Assembly (NCBI GenBank): GCA_964563135.1
Contig: CAZLWV010000016.1
Location: forward strand, 12,964-76,963
DNA: 64,000 bases
Direction of reading: 5' to 3'
Source: JAAYAY01 sp964563135
GTDB taxonomy: Bacteria > Planctomycetota > Planctomycetia > Pirellulales > Thermoguttaceae
Each line of letters begins with the position of its first letter. Within the stretch, counting starts at the first letter, position 1. Both the position numbers and the translations under genes were made by a program. The notes under the pieces were generated by a model, which searched no databases, had not been told where the DNA came from, and worked only from the letters and a program-made list of their open reading frames with translations. This document shows, one piece after another, positions 8,291 through 16,755 of this stretch.

Positions 8291-10216
8291 ATGAGAGTGT
8301 CAATAGTCAAGCCGGGACCACGAACGGCCGAGGTGCTTGGCCGTTGCTGGAATATTCTCAGAGTCTTGAAACTTTGCTGGCGAGCCAGCCGATGGATGTC
8401 GGTTGTCATGCCAACGCTGAATTTGCTGTCAGGAATTACTCCGGCACTATATCTACTGATCGGCAAGAAGATCATTGACACCCTAGTACAGGGATTGAAC
8501 GGTGGTCCCACGGGCCAGGCCGCCGAGACTCTCGTATGTTATGTGCTGTTGGGGATAGGTGTAAAGACTCTGTCAGCAATTACTCGCGAAGCCAGTTGGT
8601 CGGGGGAGCAGCTTTTTCAGAGACGACTGAAGGGTTATCTTGATGAGCTGATAATTACCAAGGCGGGCTCGTTGGATTTGGCGTGCTTTGAATCGCCTGC
8701 CTTCTATGACCATCTCGAGCGTGCCCGGCAGGAGGTCGGCTATCGCCCGTACTCGGTGATATCGTCGCTGCTGTCTATCGGGCAGTTCAGCATAACGGTG
8801 CTTTCGTGCCTTGCGATTCTCGCCACATTTGCCATCTGGATCGTTCCTGCGGTATTCTTGGTAATGCTGCCGGCGCTCTGTTTCCAAGCGTACTACGGTC
8901 ATGTGCGCTGGGCCATGCTGAATCGTCGGACGCAGGATGAACGAAAGATGCATTATCTCCAACATCTGATGACCAACAACCAGGAGGCCAAGGAGATCCG
9001 GGTTTTCGGCTTACGAAGGTATTTATTGGACAACTGGAGATCGCTTTTTCACCAATTCTACTTTGAGGAACGCCGTGTAACAGTCCGCTATGGATCGGCG
9101 ATGATGGTGACTTCCCTCCTTCAGGCAATGGCTGGGATGGGCTTCTACGGGCTGGTACTCTTTGGCGCCGTGACCGGAACGATCTCGGTCGGATCGGTCG
9201 TCATGCTAACCCAGGCCATGGAACAATGCCTTGGGACGATGGAGAGCATCGTTCAGAATCTCGGCATCCTATATGAGAGCAGCCTGTTTTTGAACAATCT
9301 TTTTGATTTTGTTCGCCAGGAACCCCTGCTCAAAGAGCCTTTGGAGGCAGTGCCGCTCCCCCGATCAATAGGCGGCCGACTGCAACTTGAGAACGTTACC
9401 TTTAGCTATCCGGGAACGAACCACGAGGTGTTGCGGAACGTGAGCTTCACGATCGCCCCAGGAACTCGGGTGGCGTTGGTGGGTGAAAACGGTGCCGGCA
9501 AGACAACGCTTGTCAAACTCCTCACCCGTTTATACGATCCCGATGGTGGCGCGATCTATGCCGACGGAATTGATCTCCGCAATGTCTATTCCCATGATTG
9601 GCAGAAACATCTGGCAGTGATCTTCCAGGATTTCGTTCGATTCTGGCTCACAGTCCGGGAGAACATTGGATTTGGAAGTGTAAATGACATGCATGATAAA
9701 CAACGTTTCGACCAGGCCGCTGAGGCGGCCGGAGCGTCCAAGATAATTTCAGGCCTTCCCCAGGGCTGGGATTCGGTTCTGGGCAGAAGATTTGACGGGG
9801 GATACGAATTGTCGTTGGGCGAGTGGCAGCGTGTGGCTTTGGCCCGTGCACTCTTCTCCACGGCGGACATACTCATCCTGGATGAACCGACCGCGTCGCT
9901 GGATGCAAAGCAAGAATATGAGTTGTTCCAGCATTTCGAGAAGCTCACAAGGGAGAAGACGACGATTCTAATTTCACACCGGCTTTCGTCCGCCCGGTTG
10001 GTTGACCGTATCTTCTTCTTGGAAGCCGGCAGGGTTGCCGAAGAAGGCTCCCATGAAGAGCTTATGCAGTTGGACGGTCGGTATGCTGCCATGTTCCGGC
10101 GTCAAGCTTCGAGCTATCTCGAAGAGGCGCCAGTATTTTGCATGGGGAGAGTCCAACAGCATGGCCACCGCCGGGTTGACCGTGATACTTCCATGGGGAA
10201 CGAACCTCTCCAGTGA
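8291..10216 (+). CDS. ABC exporter (fused membrane and ATPase domains), QhpF/MsbA-like
   Basis: A 641-residue half-transporter. The N-terminal ~330 residues carry about six membrane segments (for example LNLLSGITPALYLLIG and MAGMGFYGLVLFGAV). The C-terminal ATPase domain has Walker A GENGAGKTT, the signature LSLGEWQ in place of LSGGQ, Walker B ILILDEPT, and a switch His (ISHRLS). There is no N-terminal C39 peptidase domain, so leader cleavage must be done by another protein. The upstream S8 protease is the obvious candidate. The start at 8291 follows AAGAGAA, and the frame is open back to 8150. By family it exports peptides or lipids. Here it is probably the exporter of the modified peptide. 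Confidence 0.88.
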   Translation: MRVSIVKPGPRTAEVLGRCWNILRVLKLCWRASRWMSVVMPTLNLLSGITPALYLLIGKKIIDTLVQGLNGGPTGQAAETLVCYVLLGIGVKTLSAITREASWSGEQLFQRRLKGYLDELIITKAGSLDLACFESPAFYDHLERARQEVGYRPYSVISSLLSIGQFSITVLSCLAILATFAIWIVPAVFLVMLPALCFQAYYGHVRWAMLNRRTQDERKMHYLQHLMTNNQEAKEIRVFGLRRYLLDNWRSLFHQFYFEERRVTVRYGSAMMVTSLLQAMAGMGFYGLVLFGAVTGTISVGSVVMLTQAMEQCLGTMESIVQNLGILYESSLFLNNLFDFVRQEPLLKEPLEAVPLPRSIGGRLQLENVTFSYPGTNHEVLRNVSFTIAPGTRVALVGENGAGKTTLVKLLTRLYDPDGGAIYADGIDLRNVYSHDWQKHLAVIFQDFVRFWLTVRENIGFGSVNDMHDKQRFDQAAEAAGASKIISGLPQGWDSVLGRRFDGGYELSLGEWQRVALARALFSTADILILDEPTASLDAKQEYELFQHFEKLTREKTTILISHRLSSARLVDRIFFLEAGRVAEEGSHEELMQLDGRYAAMFRRQASSYLEEAPVFCMGRVQQHGHRRVDRDTSMGNEPLQ

Positions 10217-10253
10217 TGCTCCCTGATCGCAACCATTGCCTGCTTGAATATCT

Positions 10254-10664
10254 TCACTTCAGCTTGACGAACTCGGCATCATCCTTAACCTCCCGTTTCA
10301 CGGCGCCTCGCACTTCCATGTCGTCCAGAACAAGATTCGTCCACCATTCCATGTTGTTGCCGATCTCCTCGATCGATTGGCCCTTGGCGGTCAATTGATC
10401 GACAACCGCCTCGTCCAGCGTATCGACGGGCACGGGAGAGTCCTTGCTCGAAGAAATGACCTCGGTGATCGCGCCCCGCAGCACGTCATATTTCCACTTG
10501 ATGACCCGTTTCGGTTTCTTTCCTTCGTCTGGTGACTGGCAGGTGACTTTTGCCTCAAGATCCGGCCCACCACCACCCCCACACCCTGGCACCACCGCCA
10601 CTAAGGATACCAGCGTAACTGCAACCACGTCAAACACGGCAGGACGATCCACTGCGCTTCTCAT
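10254..10664 (-). CDS. Small lipoprotein, hypothetical
   Basis: A 136-residue protein with a hydrophobic signal peptide ending in VPGC and a Gly run just after the lipidated Cys. The mature part is charged and mostly helical, with no recognised domain. The chosen start (10664) has a strong AAAGAGGTGG ribosome-binding site. An upstream ATG at 10688 would add eight residues and lacks one. It is the second gene of a two-gene minus-strand operon with the small membrane protein at 10710-10970, and it converges with the ABC exporter 38 bases away. Small lipoprotein/membrane-protein pairs like this are common in planctomycetes. The function is unknown. Confidence 0.7.
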   Translation of the reverse strand: MRSAVDRPAVFDVVAVTLVSLVAVVPGCGGGGGPDLEAKVTCQSPDEGKKPKRVIKWKYDVLRGAITEVISSSKDSPVPVDTLDEAVVDQLTAKGQSIEEIGNNMEWWTNLVLDDMEVRGAVKREVKDDAEFVKLK

Positions 10665-10709
10665 AATACCACCTCTTTTGGCACACAACGGGCTATGTCC
10701 TCGGCGCCG

Positions 10710-10970
10710 TCAATCGCTGTGACCTGTCTCTGAGTCTGCCTGCCCTTTTGCGGTCGATTGACGACCCTTCCGGAACAGAAGACGCCGTATCGCAAGAGCG
10801 ACGCCGCCCGTCAACGCCAGGGTGAATACGATTGTTCGGACGACAGCCTGGTCGGTCGACACGGGAGGGCCGTTAACCCAGGTAAGAAAGGGAGCCAGCA
10901 CCACCATGAACCAGCAGCCGAGTTCCGCCATACTCCAAAGGGAGACAGGTTCACCCTGTGTTTGAGTCAC
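10710..10970 (-). CDS. Small two-helix membrane protein, hypothetical
   Basis: An 86-residue protein starting at GTG (10970) behind a perfect GGAGGTGGA ribosome-binding site. Two membrane helices are visible (ELGCWFMVVLAPFLTWV and IVFTLALTGGVALAIR), followed by a basic then acidic cytoplasmic tail. No enzymatic motif is visible. It lies 45 bases upstream of the lipoprotein gene on the same strand, so the two are probably one operon. A 16-bp perfect palindrome lies 40 bases upstream of the start. I recognise it only as the kind of short membrane protein often seen in planctomycete genomes. Confidence 0.7.
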   Translation of the reverse strand: MTQTQGEPVSLWSMAELGCWFMVVLAPFLTWVNGPPVSTDQAVVRTIVFTLALTGGVALAIRRLLFRKGRQSTAKGQADSETGHSD

Positions 10971-11010
10971 AATCCACCTCCGGGGGATCTATCGGTTCTG
11001 ACCCGCCACG

Positions 11011-11026
11011 CCGTGGTTAACCACGG
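11011..11026. promoter_or_regulatory. 16-bp perfect palindrome, candidate operator
   Basis: CCGTGGTTAACCACGG is a perfect palindrome located 40 bases upstream of the small membrane-protein start. A related half-site, CCGTGGTTA, follows at about 11042. The arrangement suits a dimeric repressor acting on the minus-strand lipoprotein/membrane operon. The regulator cannot be named. Confidence 0.45.
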
Positions 11027-12136
11027 GGCGAACTGCCGATTCCGTGGTTAGGAACGGTCTAGTATCACCTATTCGCGTGAACGGGGTCTTATACCCACCG
11101 GTACAGCCGTCAGGCTACCATATTGTTCCATAATGTCAACTTAATTCCTGCCAGTACACGGGACCATGGCGCCTTGCGGCAATTCGACGATCTGTCAAAC
11201 CGGGTGATTGGCTGCGACTTCGAGGTCCACAAACCACGGATTCTCAGCATCGGCGAGCCATCGGAGCGGAACTGCGATTTCTGTTCGGCATGCCGTGCTG
11301 CAGGGCTTCTTCAGTCATCGTGTCTTCCGGACTGACGCGAAAGGGGCTGAAATCTCATTGCACACGCTCAGACTTGTTCCCGCCATTCTCGCCATCACAT
11401 TGATCCATGACGCCACCGGCCCGGCGTCTGCCCAAGAGCCTGGCACAGAGTCCGCCCAGTGGATCACGTTTGTCACGGCACGCAGGTTGGGGAACATGGT
11501 TGCCGTGTCCAGTGATACCTTGCTGCTCAATCGGCCCATTCCTCCGTACTCAAGAGGCGTGACTCCCTGCGAACCGGCCGTTATAATCGGCCTTGGACGG
11601 CAGGGCTGCCGTTCGGATACCAGGGGCCCGTTCCCCCCCAATCGCCAGTCTTTGCGAAGGATCTGACGATCTTTGAGGTTCGCCGTACAGGACTTCCTCA
11701 ACATGTACAGCAGCTTTGTATCGGATGGGCCGGATCGACTCTTTTCCTCCCACGAATACCGCTGCCGTCGCCTTGAGCTGTGGCAGACGGTTGCCGCGAG
11801 ATTTGCAGGCCCGCTGGCCGAGGCGGGATTCTTGCACGGCCTGTATCTTCGCTTCCTGCGGCACCTGGAGTTTCGACGGGAATGCCGCAAGATTACGCCT
11901 TCAAAAGAGAGTTGTTGGGCCGTTCCCGTTCGCGACCATTCTCGGAGGCAGCAGAGTGACGGCCAGACCGGTGCCGTGTAGCCAGTCATAGCAGCCAGCA
12001 GCGTCGGGGAGTCCTGTTCATGGTAGCGGCGGGAAATGGAGTGAGCGTTTCACCCAGCCAAACCACCTGATGGCGGCTCCCGAGAACAACACCGGCACGG
12101 AATTCTCTCTGGAACTGAAACCGCCGAGGCCAATCA
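11027..12136. other. 1.1-kb region without a recognisable gene
   Basis: Open frames on both strands (for example 11208-11666 plus and 11315-11989 minus) have no recognisable protein, no good ribosome-binding site and a shadow-like composition. One plus-strand stretch from about 11357 starts like a secretion signal (LVPAILAITLIHDATGPASAQ) but loses protein-like character after about 60 residues. It may be a decayed exported-protein gene. A TATAAT hexamer sits at 11582-11587 between short GGCCG/CGGCC arms. This is also where the base composition changes from the left cluster to the G+C-rich remainder. Confidence 0.4.
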
Positions 12137-13795
12137 ATGATGTATCACAATCCCAACTCGATCCGAACCGCGCTGGCCCTTCTCCTCCTGCTGCTGGGCA
12201 CGGCAACCCTGTCGGGCCAGGAAGCAGACCTTCAGCGGGTGCTGGACGGCATGCCCCAGCCGTGGCGGCAGAAGATCCACCGCATCACGCCGGACGAATA
12301 CGCCGAAACCGTTCATTACTGGGCCGAGAAACATCCCGAGATCCTGACCGTCGAGCAACTCGGAAAGAGCGGCAAGGACTTGCCGATCTTCCTGTTGCGG
12401 ATCACCGACGCGCAAGTCCCCGACACCCGCAAGCAGGTCTGCCTGATCACCGCCCTTCATGGCGGCCCCGAGCGCTCGGGGAGCACGACCGCCCTGCACC
12501 TGGCCGAATGGCTTCTCGGCGATTCCCTCGAGGCCCTCGAGGTCCGCCGCCGCCAGCAGGTCCTCCTCATGCCGATCGTCAATCCCCACGCCTTCTTCCT
12601 CACCGACCGTTTTGGCAACGCCGCCGGCATCGATCCCTACACGAGCAGCACGCCGCAGAACTGGGACATGTCGACCCTCACCTTCCTGGCCGGCGACAAG
12701 GCCCCCGAGATCGCAGCTTTTCTGGCCGTCGTGGACCGCTACCGGCCGGAGGCCCACATCGATCTGCACGGCACGGGACTCCAGGAATACTCCCCTGAGC
12801 AGCTCGGCGATCGCTGCCGCTACCAGGGGCAGACGATGTTCGAAATCACCGGCTCGGCCTACTCCAACTACACCCTGCGCCCCTGGGACTGGCGGATCAC
12901 CGAAGCGATGATCGACGCCGGACTCCGGTCCGGCTACCCTTCCGACCGTTTTGAGGCCGACGCCCAACGCCTGTTCTGGGGCCCCGCCGTCCAGTCCCAG
13001 GCGGATCGGTTCTGGTTGGGACGCCCCAACTTCTACACGGCCCAGTACGCGTATGTAAAGTACCACACGCTCCTGGCAACGCTCGAGGTCGGCTGGGAGG
13101 AGAGCGGCGTGGCCCGCACTCGCGGCCTCCTGGAAATCGGCAACAGAAGCTGGCATGGCCAGCCCGTCTGCGGCTACCCGGTAGACCGTGTGGCATCCTT
13201 TGTGGGCCACTTCACCACCGCCTGGGGAACGACCGCCGAACAGCGGCGCAACAGCCGAGTGGAACTCTGGGGCCAGCAGGGCCGGTTCAGTCAGGCCATC
13301 CTCTACCCGCAGACCGACGGGCGAGACAGCTACATCGTCGCCCTCGACGGCAAAGCAGCCGCCTGCCTCGATCGCGACCCCGACCAGTTCCTCGATCGAA
13401 TCGCAAAGCTCCCCGGCATCGATGCCAAGGCCATCGCAACGTTCGTCCATGCGGGGCCCGAGATCCAACTGGCCATCGCCCAGACAGCCGCCGGCCAGGA
13501 GCAGATGTCCCTCAAACACGGTATCGGTCTCTGTCTCCGCCTCCCCTACCGCGATCCCAATCTCCTCGATCTGCGGCTCAACGGGCACCGCCTCCAGCCG
13601 AGCTCGACCGACGGTTTCGAGTCGTGGTTTGCCGACGGCTACACCCACGTGCAGATCCACGTTCCCCCGGAAAAGGCCGCGGGAATGTCGCTGCTTATTG
13701 CCACATGTGCCTACGTTCCCGACGTGCCCCGCCAGTACGGCTGGCAGCCGCCGGCAGAAGTCACGCGGCGGCTTGAACGAGCCGCCCGCGATTAG
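12137..13795 (+). CDS. Secreted M14-family (zinc carboxypeptidase-like) protein
   Basis: A 552-residue protein with a secretion signal (residues 1-28, LALLLLLLGTATLSG). The N-terminal half is an M14 carboxypeptidase-like domain: presumed zinc site ALHGGPERSG, a second-ligand region HIDLHGTG, and presumed catalytic Glu in TLEVGWEES. The first site reads H-x-x-x-E rather than the usual H-x-x-E, so activity is not certain. The C-terminal ~150 residues are a beta-rich domain of unknown role. Family members remove C-terminal residues from peptides or trim peptidoglycan peptides. Here the protein would act outside the cytoplasm. It stands alone between a gene-poor stretch and the Nif3 gene. ATG codons at 12137 and 12140 are equivalent starts behind GAGG. 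Confidence 0.75.
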   Translation: MMYHNPNSIRTALALLLLLLGTATLSGQEADLQRVLDGMPQPWRQKIHRITPDEYAETVHYWAEKHPEILTVEQLGKSGKDLPIFLLRITDAQVPDTRKQVCLITALHGGPERSGSTTALHLAEWLLGDSLEALEVRRRQQVLLMPIVNPHAFFLTDRFGNAAGIDPYTSSTPQNWDMSTLTFLAGDKAPEIAAFLAVVDRYRPEAHIDLHGTGLQEYSPEQLGDRCRYQGQTMFEITGSAYSNYTLRPWDWRITEAMIDAGLRSGYPSDRFEADAQRLFWGPAVQSQADRFWLGRPNFYTAQYAYVKYHTLLATLEVGWEESGVARTRGLLEIGNRSWHGQPVCGYPVDRVASFVGHFTTAWGTTAEQRRNSRVELWGQQGRFSQAILYPQTDGRDSYIVALDGKAAACLDRDPDQFLDRIAKLPGIDAKAIATFVHAGPEIQLAIAQTAAGQEQMSLKHGIGLCLRLPYRDPNLLDLRLNGHRLQPSSTDGFESWFADGYTHVQIHVPPEKAAGMSLLIATCAYVPDVPRQYGWQPPAEVTRRLERAARD

Positions 13796-13949
13796 TTGGA
13801 GCCACCGCTTCAGCGGTCGCCCCAGATTCGGAGAACACCACGCCGCTTGCGCGACGCCCGGATTGCGGCAGATGGTCGCCGGTTGTTCCGGACTGCCGCA
13901 GGGGAACGCCGCTGATTCTGCTCTCCTCGCTCGCTGCGGCCCGGTAGCA

Positions 13950-13978
13950 GCGAGTGCTTTGTCACAGCTCAGTCTTGG
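13950..13978 (-). repeat. Dispersed 29-bp motif, copy A
   Basis: Read on the minus strand, this segment begins CCAAGACTGAGCTGTGACAA and continues with AGCACTCGC. It aligns without gaps to 39361-39389 on the plus strand, differing at only five positions. Both copies are intergenic: this one is in the convergent gap between the M14 and Nif3 genes. It is probably a planctomycete-type dispersed non-coding element. Confidence 0.5.
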
Positions 13979-14056
13979 AACCAACGGCGTAGAATCAGGC
14001 GACAAGCGCCGAGTCGTTCTGGAGTCTCGATGCCAGTTCTTGGCTGAAACAAAGAA

Positions 14057-14839
14057 CTAGATAGTTCGCACTGGATCATACTCCGACCGGCTGGCCCAGG
14101 CGGTGATATCGGCAAACTCAGCCGAGAGAACCTCCGCCAGGCACTCCATGCCAAACCGTTCGCTGGCATAGTGGCCGGGGAGAATCAGGCCGATGTCGCA
14201 GGCCTCGGCTTCGAGATAGGTGTGATAGCGGGTCTCGCCCAGAAGCATCCCATCGCAATGGGCAGCCCGGGCATGCTCCAGCAACTCGCCCCCGGCCCCG
14301 CACGCCACCGCCATCAGGCGAATCGTCTTTTCGGGATCGCCGACGATCTGGATCGTGGTCAGGTCGAGGAACTCTTTCACCATTTCGGCTACCTCGCCCA
14401 ACGGCGCAGGCGTCTCGAACCAGCCGATCCGGCCAGCCCCGAACCCCTCCGGGCGGATAGCCAGGGGAAAAATGCCTCGCAGATCCAACCCGCGGGCCAG
14501 CCGCTGATTGATGCCGTTGGCGGCCGAATCATAGGCCGTGTGGGCACTGTAGACCGCCACCCGCGACTCGATCAGATCCAGCAGGATCCGGCCGCTGGGA
14601 ACCTCGCATGTCAAGCGCCTGAGCGGATGGAACGGCATCGGATGATGGCTGACCACCAGGTCGACCTGCCCCTCGATCGCCTCGAGGACCACGTTGGGGG
14701 TGATCGTCAGACAGGTCATCACCCGTCGAACCTGACGGCCGGGGTCTCCCACCAGCAGGCCCACATTGTCCCAATCCTCCGCCAGACCCAGCGGCGCAAT
14801 TCGTTTGAGAAAACCCGTCACCATTTCCACGGTCAGCAT
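14057..14839 (-). CDS. Nif3-like dinuclear metal-centre protein (DUF34)
   Basis: A 260-residue protein with the family's landmarks: AEDWDNVGLLVG near the N-terminus, the metal-binding VVSHHPMPF, SAHTAYDSA, and a C-terminal metal-side region including GETRYHTYLEAE. Nif3/YbgI proteins form hexamers with two metal ions per subunit. The biochemical role is unsettled; proposals include a GTP cyclohydrolase-like activity and metal handling. The length matches the bacterial short form without the central insertion. The start at 14839 is preceded by GAGGGAGAGG. The gene stands alone and converges with the M14 gene. Confidence 0.9.
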   Translation of the reverse strand: MLTVEMVTGFLKRIAPLGLAEDWDNVGLLVGDPGRQVRRVMTCLTITPNVVLEAIEGQVDLVVSHHPMPFHPLRRLTCEVPSGRILLDLIESRVAVYSAHTAYDSAANGINQRLARGLDLRGIFPLAIRPEGFGAGRIGWFETPAPLGEVAEMVKEFLDLTTIQIVGDPEKTIRLMAVACGAGGELLEHARAAHCDGMLLGETRYHTYLEAEACDIGLILPGHYASERFGMECLAEVLSAEFADITAWASRSEYDPVRTI

Positions 14840-15452
14840 TTCAGCCTCTCCCTCGACCGGCCTCGCGAGAGCTCATCGGTTGGAAATCCCGCACATTTTT
14901 CCAATAAGTATAGGAAGATGGCTCCCGGCAACCAGACCCGGAGGGCCTCTTCCGGCAATCGCGGCGAGTGCGGTGTCGACCCGCGGATTAGACAGTTTAC
15001 GCAAGCTGGGAACCGCCCGCAGAACGTAAGGGGGGGACCCCGTGAATCCACTTGTCAGCAGCCGTTCGTCACAACCCATTGTATAACCACTGTTTACGAA
15101 CAGTGCCCCGCAGCAGCGAGAAGTCGTGCCAACGATCGAGGGGTGGTGCCTTCCGAGCACTAATCTTATAATTCCCGTGCGCCTTTGGCCGTGCCGAAAA
15201 TAGACTGGATTCGCCTCCTTTGCGAACCCGAAACGGTCTTTGCGGCAGTCCCGCGACCCATCGCAACTTGGGGCCGGCACGCCGGGGTGCTTCAACAGCT
15301 CGTCTTCCGGATTCCTGAGCAAGTCATTGGTGCAGTTTTACCAGAGGTAGGAGATCGAGAGCCCCGGGAATATCGATGGGGTTGTTGACCGATAGCTTTT
15401 CCGTGCGCTTGCCTCGCCCGAAGTCCCCCGCACGACAACTGGGAGGTGAAAA
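14840..15452. other. Divergent intergenic region with a UNCG-type hairpin
   Basis: No protein-coding gene is recognisable. CACTGTT-TACG-AACAGTG at 15088-15105 forms a perfect 7-bp stem capped by a UACG tetraloop, an unusually stable RNA hairpin. A TATAAT at 15167-15172 could be the -10 element for the downstream compatible-solute operon, but no convincing -35 lies at the right distance. The rest looks featureless. Confidence 0.4.
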
Positions 15453-16664
15453 ATGATCCAGTCATCAGGGAGCTTGAAGAGGAGAGGAGCGATGAATGCA
15501 CCGCTGGAAATCCCCGAGGTGATCTGCGAATTCCCGGAAGCTCTCAAGCCGCTCCGGGAGCGGGTCCTCGCCAACTTGGTCATGATCGCCCAGATGCCGT
15601 CGCCCACGGGCGTGGAAACCGGCCGCGTGCGGTTCCTCCTCGACCGGTTCGCCGAGGCCGGGCTCGCCGACGCCGCGGCCGATGAGGCAGGAAACGCCGT
15701 CGGGCGTCTGGTGGGAAAACGTTCCGACCGCTCGATCCTTCTGGCCTCGCATCTGGACACGATCGTTCCCCCCGCCCAGGCCCGCGAGGTCGTGGTGGAG
15801 TCCGACCGCGTGCTCGGGCCGGGAATCGGCGACAACGCCCTGGGAGCCGCCGTCGTCTCCCTCATGCCCGCGATCCTCGATCACCTGCATCTCGAACTGG
15901 GCAGCGATCTGATCCTCCTCGGATCGGTCGGCGCCCTGGGCCACGGAAGCAGCGCCGGACTGGGCTTTTTCCTCGATCACCTCCCCTACCGCGTCGACTT
16001 CGGCATCTGCGTGGAGGGAATGGAGCTGGGGCGGGTCAACTATTTCTCGATCGGCACCGCCAGGGCCGATATTCTCTGCTCGGCCCGCGCTCAGCCTGAG
16101 GCGTCCCCGCTCTACGGATCCGAAAGTGCACTGGTTGTTTTGAACCATATCATCAATCGCATTCTCGGGATCGCCACCCCGGCACGCCCCTACACCCGCA
16201 TCAACATGGGCAAGATGAATGCCGGTGTGAGCTACGACGCCGTGCCCGAACATGCCGAACTGGGCCTGGAAATCGTCAGCCATTCCGACGAGATGCTCGA
16301 ACAGATTTGCGAGCAGATCCGCGATATCGCCGGCGAAATGTCGGCCCGCCATGCCATGGACGTCAGTTTCGACGTCTTCTATTCGACACAAGCCGGCGGA
16401 ATCCCCTTCTCCCACCCGCTGGTCAAGAACGTCCTGGAAGTCATGCGGCAGTTGAACATCGAACCGGACCAGGGACACAGCCCTTCGGAACTCTCCGAAC
16501 TGATCCGCCGCGGAATCCCGGCCGTCACCCTGGGACTGTCCCGCGGCCGAAAAGCCCGCAAGAAGGTACCGGATCACGTGCTGATCGATCCGATCCTGAC
16601 GGGCGTCGCCCAGCTCGTCGGCGTCATCCTTGCCATCGACGAAGGCATCTGCGACGCCGCCTGA
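15453..16664 (+). CDS. M20-family peptidase-like protein with degenerate active site
   Basis: A 403-residue M20 fold. The first metal-binding His and the bridging Asp are present (LASHLDTI, His100; GIGDNALG, Asp127). The segment that normally carries the catalytic and metal-binding Glu pair (GEEGLG) reads GALGHG (Ala161, Leu162), and the final ligand region reads RKKVPDHV where a His is expected. The protein may therefore be inactive, or bind something else. It opens a plus-strand cluster with GpgS, a GT4 enzyme and a HAD phosphatase, so a role beside compatible-solute synthesis is possible. The start at 15453 has an ideal GGAGG six bases upstream; an ATG at 15492 after GGAGAGGAG is an alternative. 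Confidence 0.8.
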   Translation: MIQSSGSLKRRGAMNAPLEIPEVICEFPEALKPLRERVLANLVMIAQMPSPTGVETGRVRFLLDRFAEAGLADAAADEAGNAVGRLVGKRSDRSILLASHLDTIVPPAQAREVVVESDRVLGPGIGDNALGAAVVSLMPAILDHLHLELGSDLILLGSVGALGHGSSAGLGFFLDHLPYRVDFGICVEGMELGRVNYFSIGTARADILCSARAQPEASPLYGSESALVVLNHIINRILGIATPARPYTRINMGKMNAGVSYDAVPEHAELGLEIVSHSDEMLEQICEQIRDIAGEMSARHAMDVSFDVFYSTQAGGIPFSHPLVKNVLEVMRQLNIEPDQGHSPSELSELIRRGIPAVTLGLSRGRKARKKVPDHVLIDPILTGVAQLVGVILAIDEGICDAA

Positions 16665-16755
16665 CGCGCTGTCATCCCCCGGTCGATCGGTCCGGGACCG
16701 GCAAACACCGTACGACCTCCGGGTACCCGCCCGGCGGTCGATGAGGAAACTGGGA

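Noticed and set aside
12134..14005. Minus-strand open frame of about 620 codons opposite the M14 gene
   Set aside because: The plus-strand frame has a signal peptide and M14 motifs. The minus frame is a shadow.
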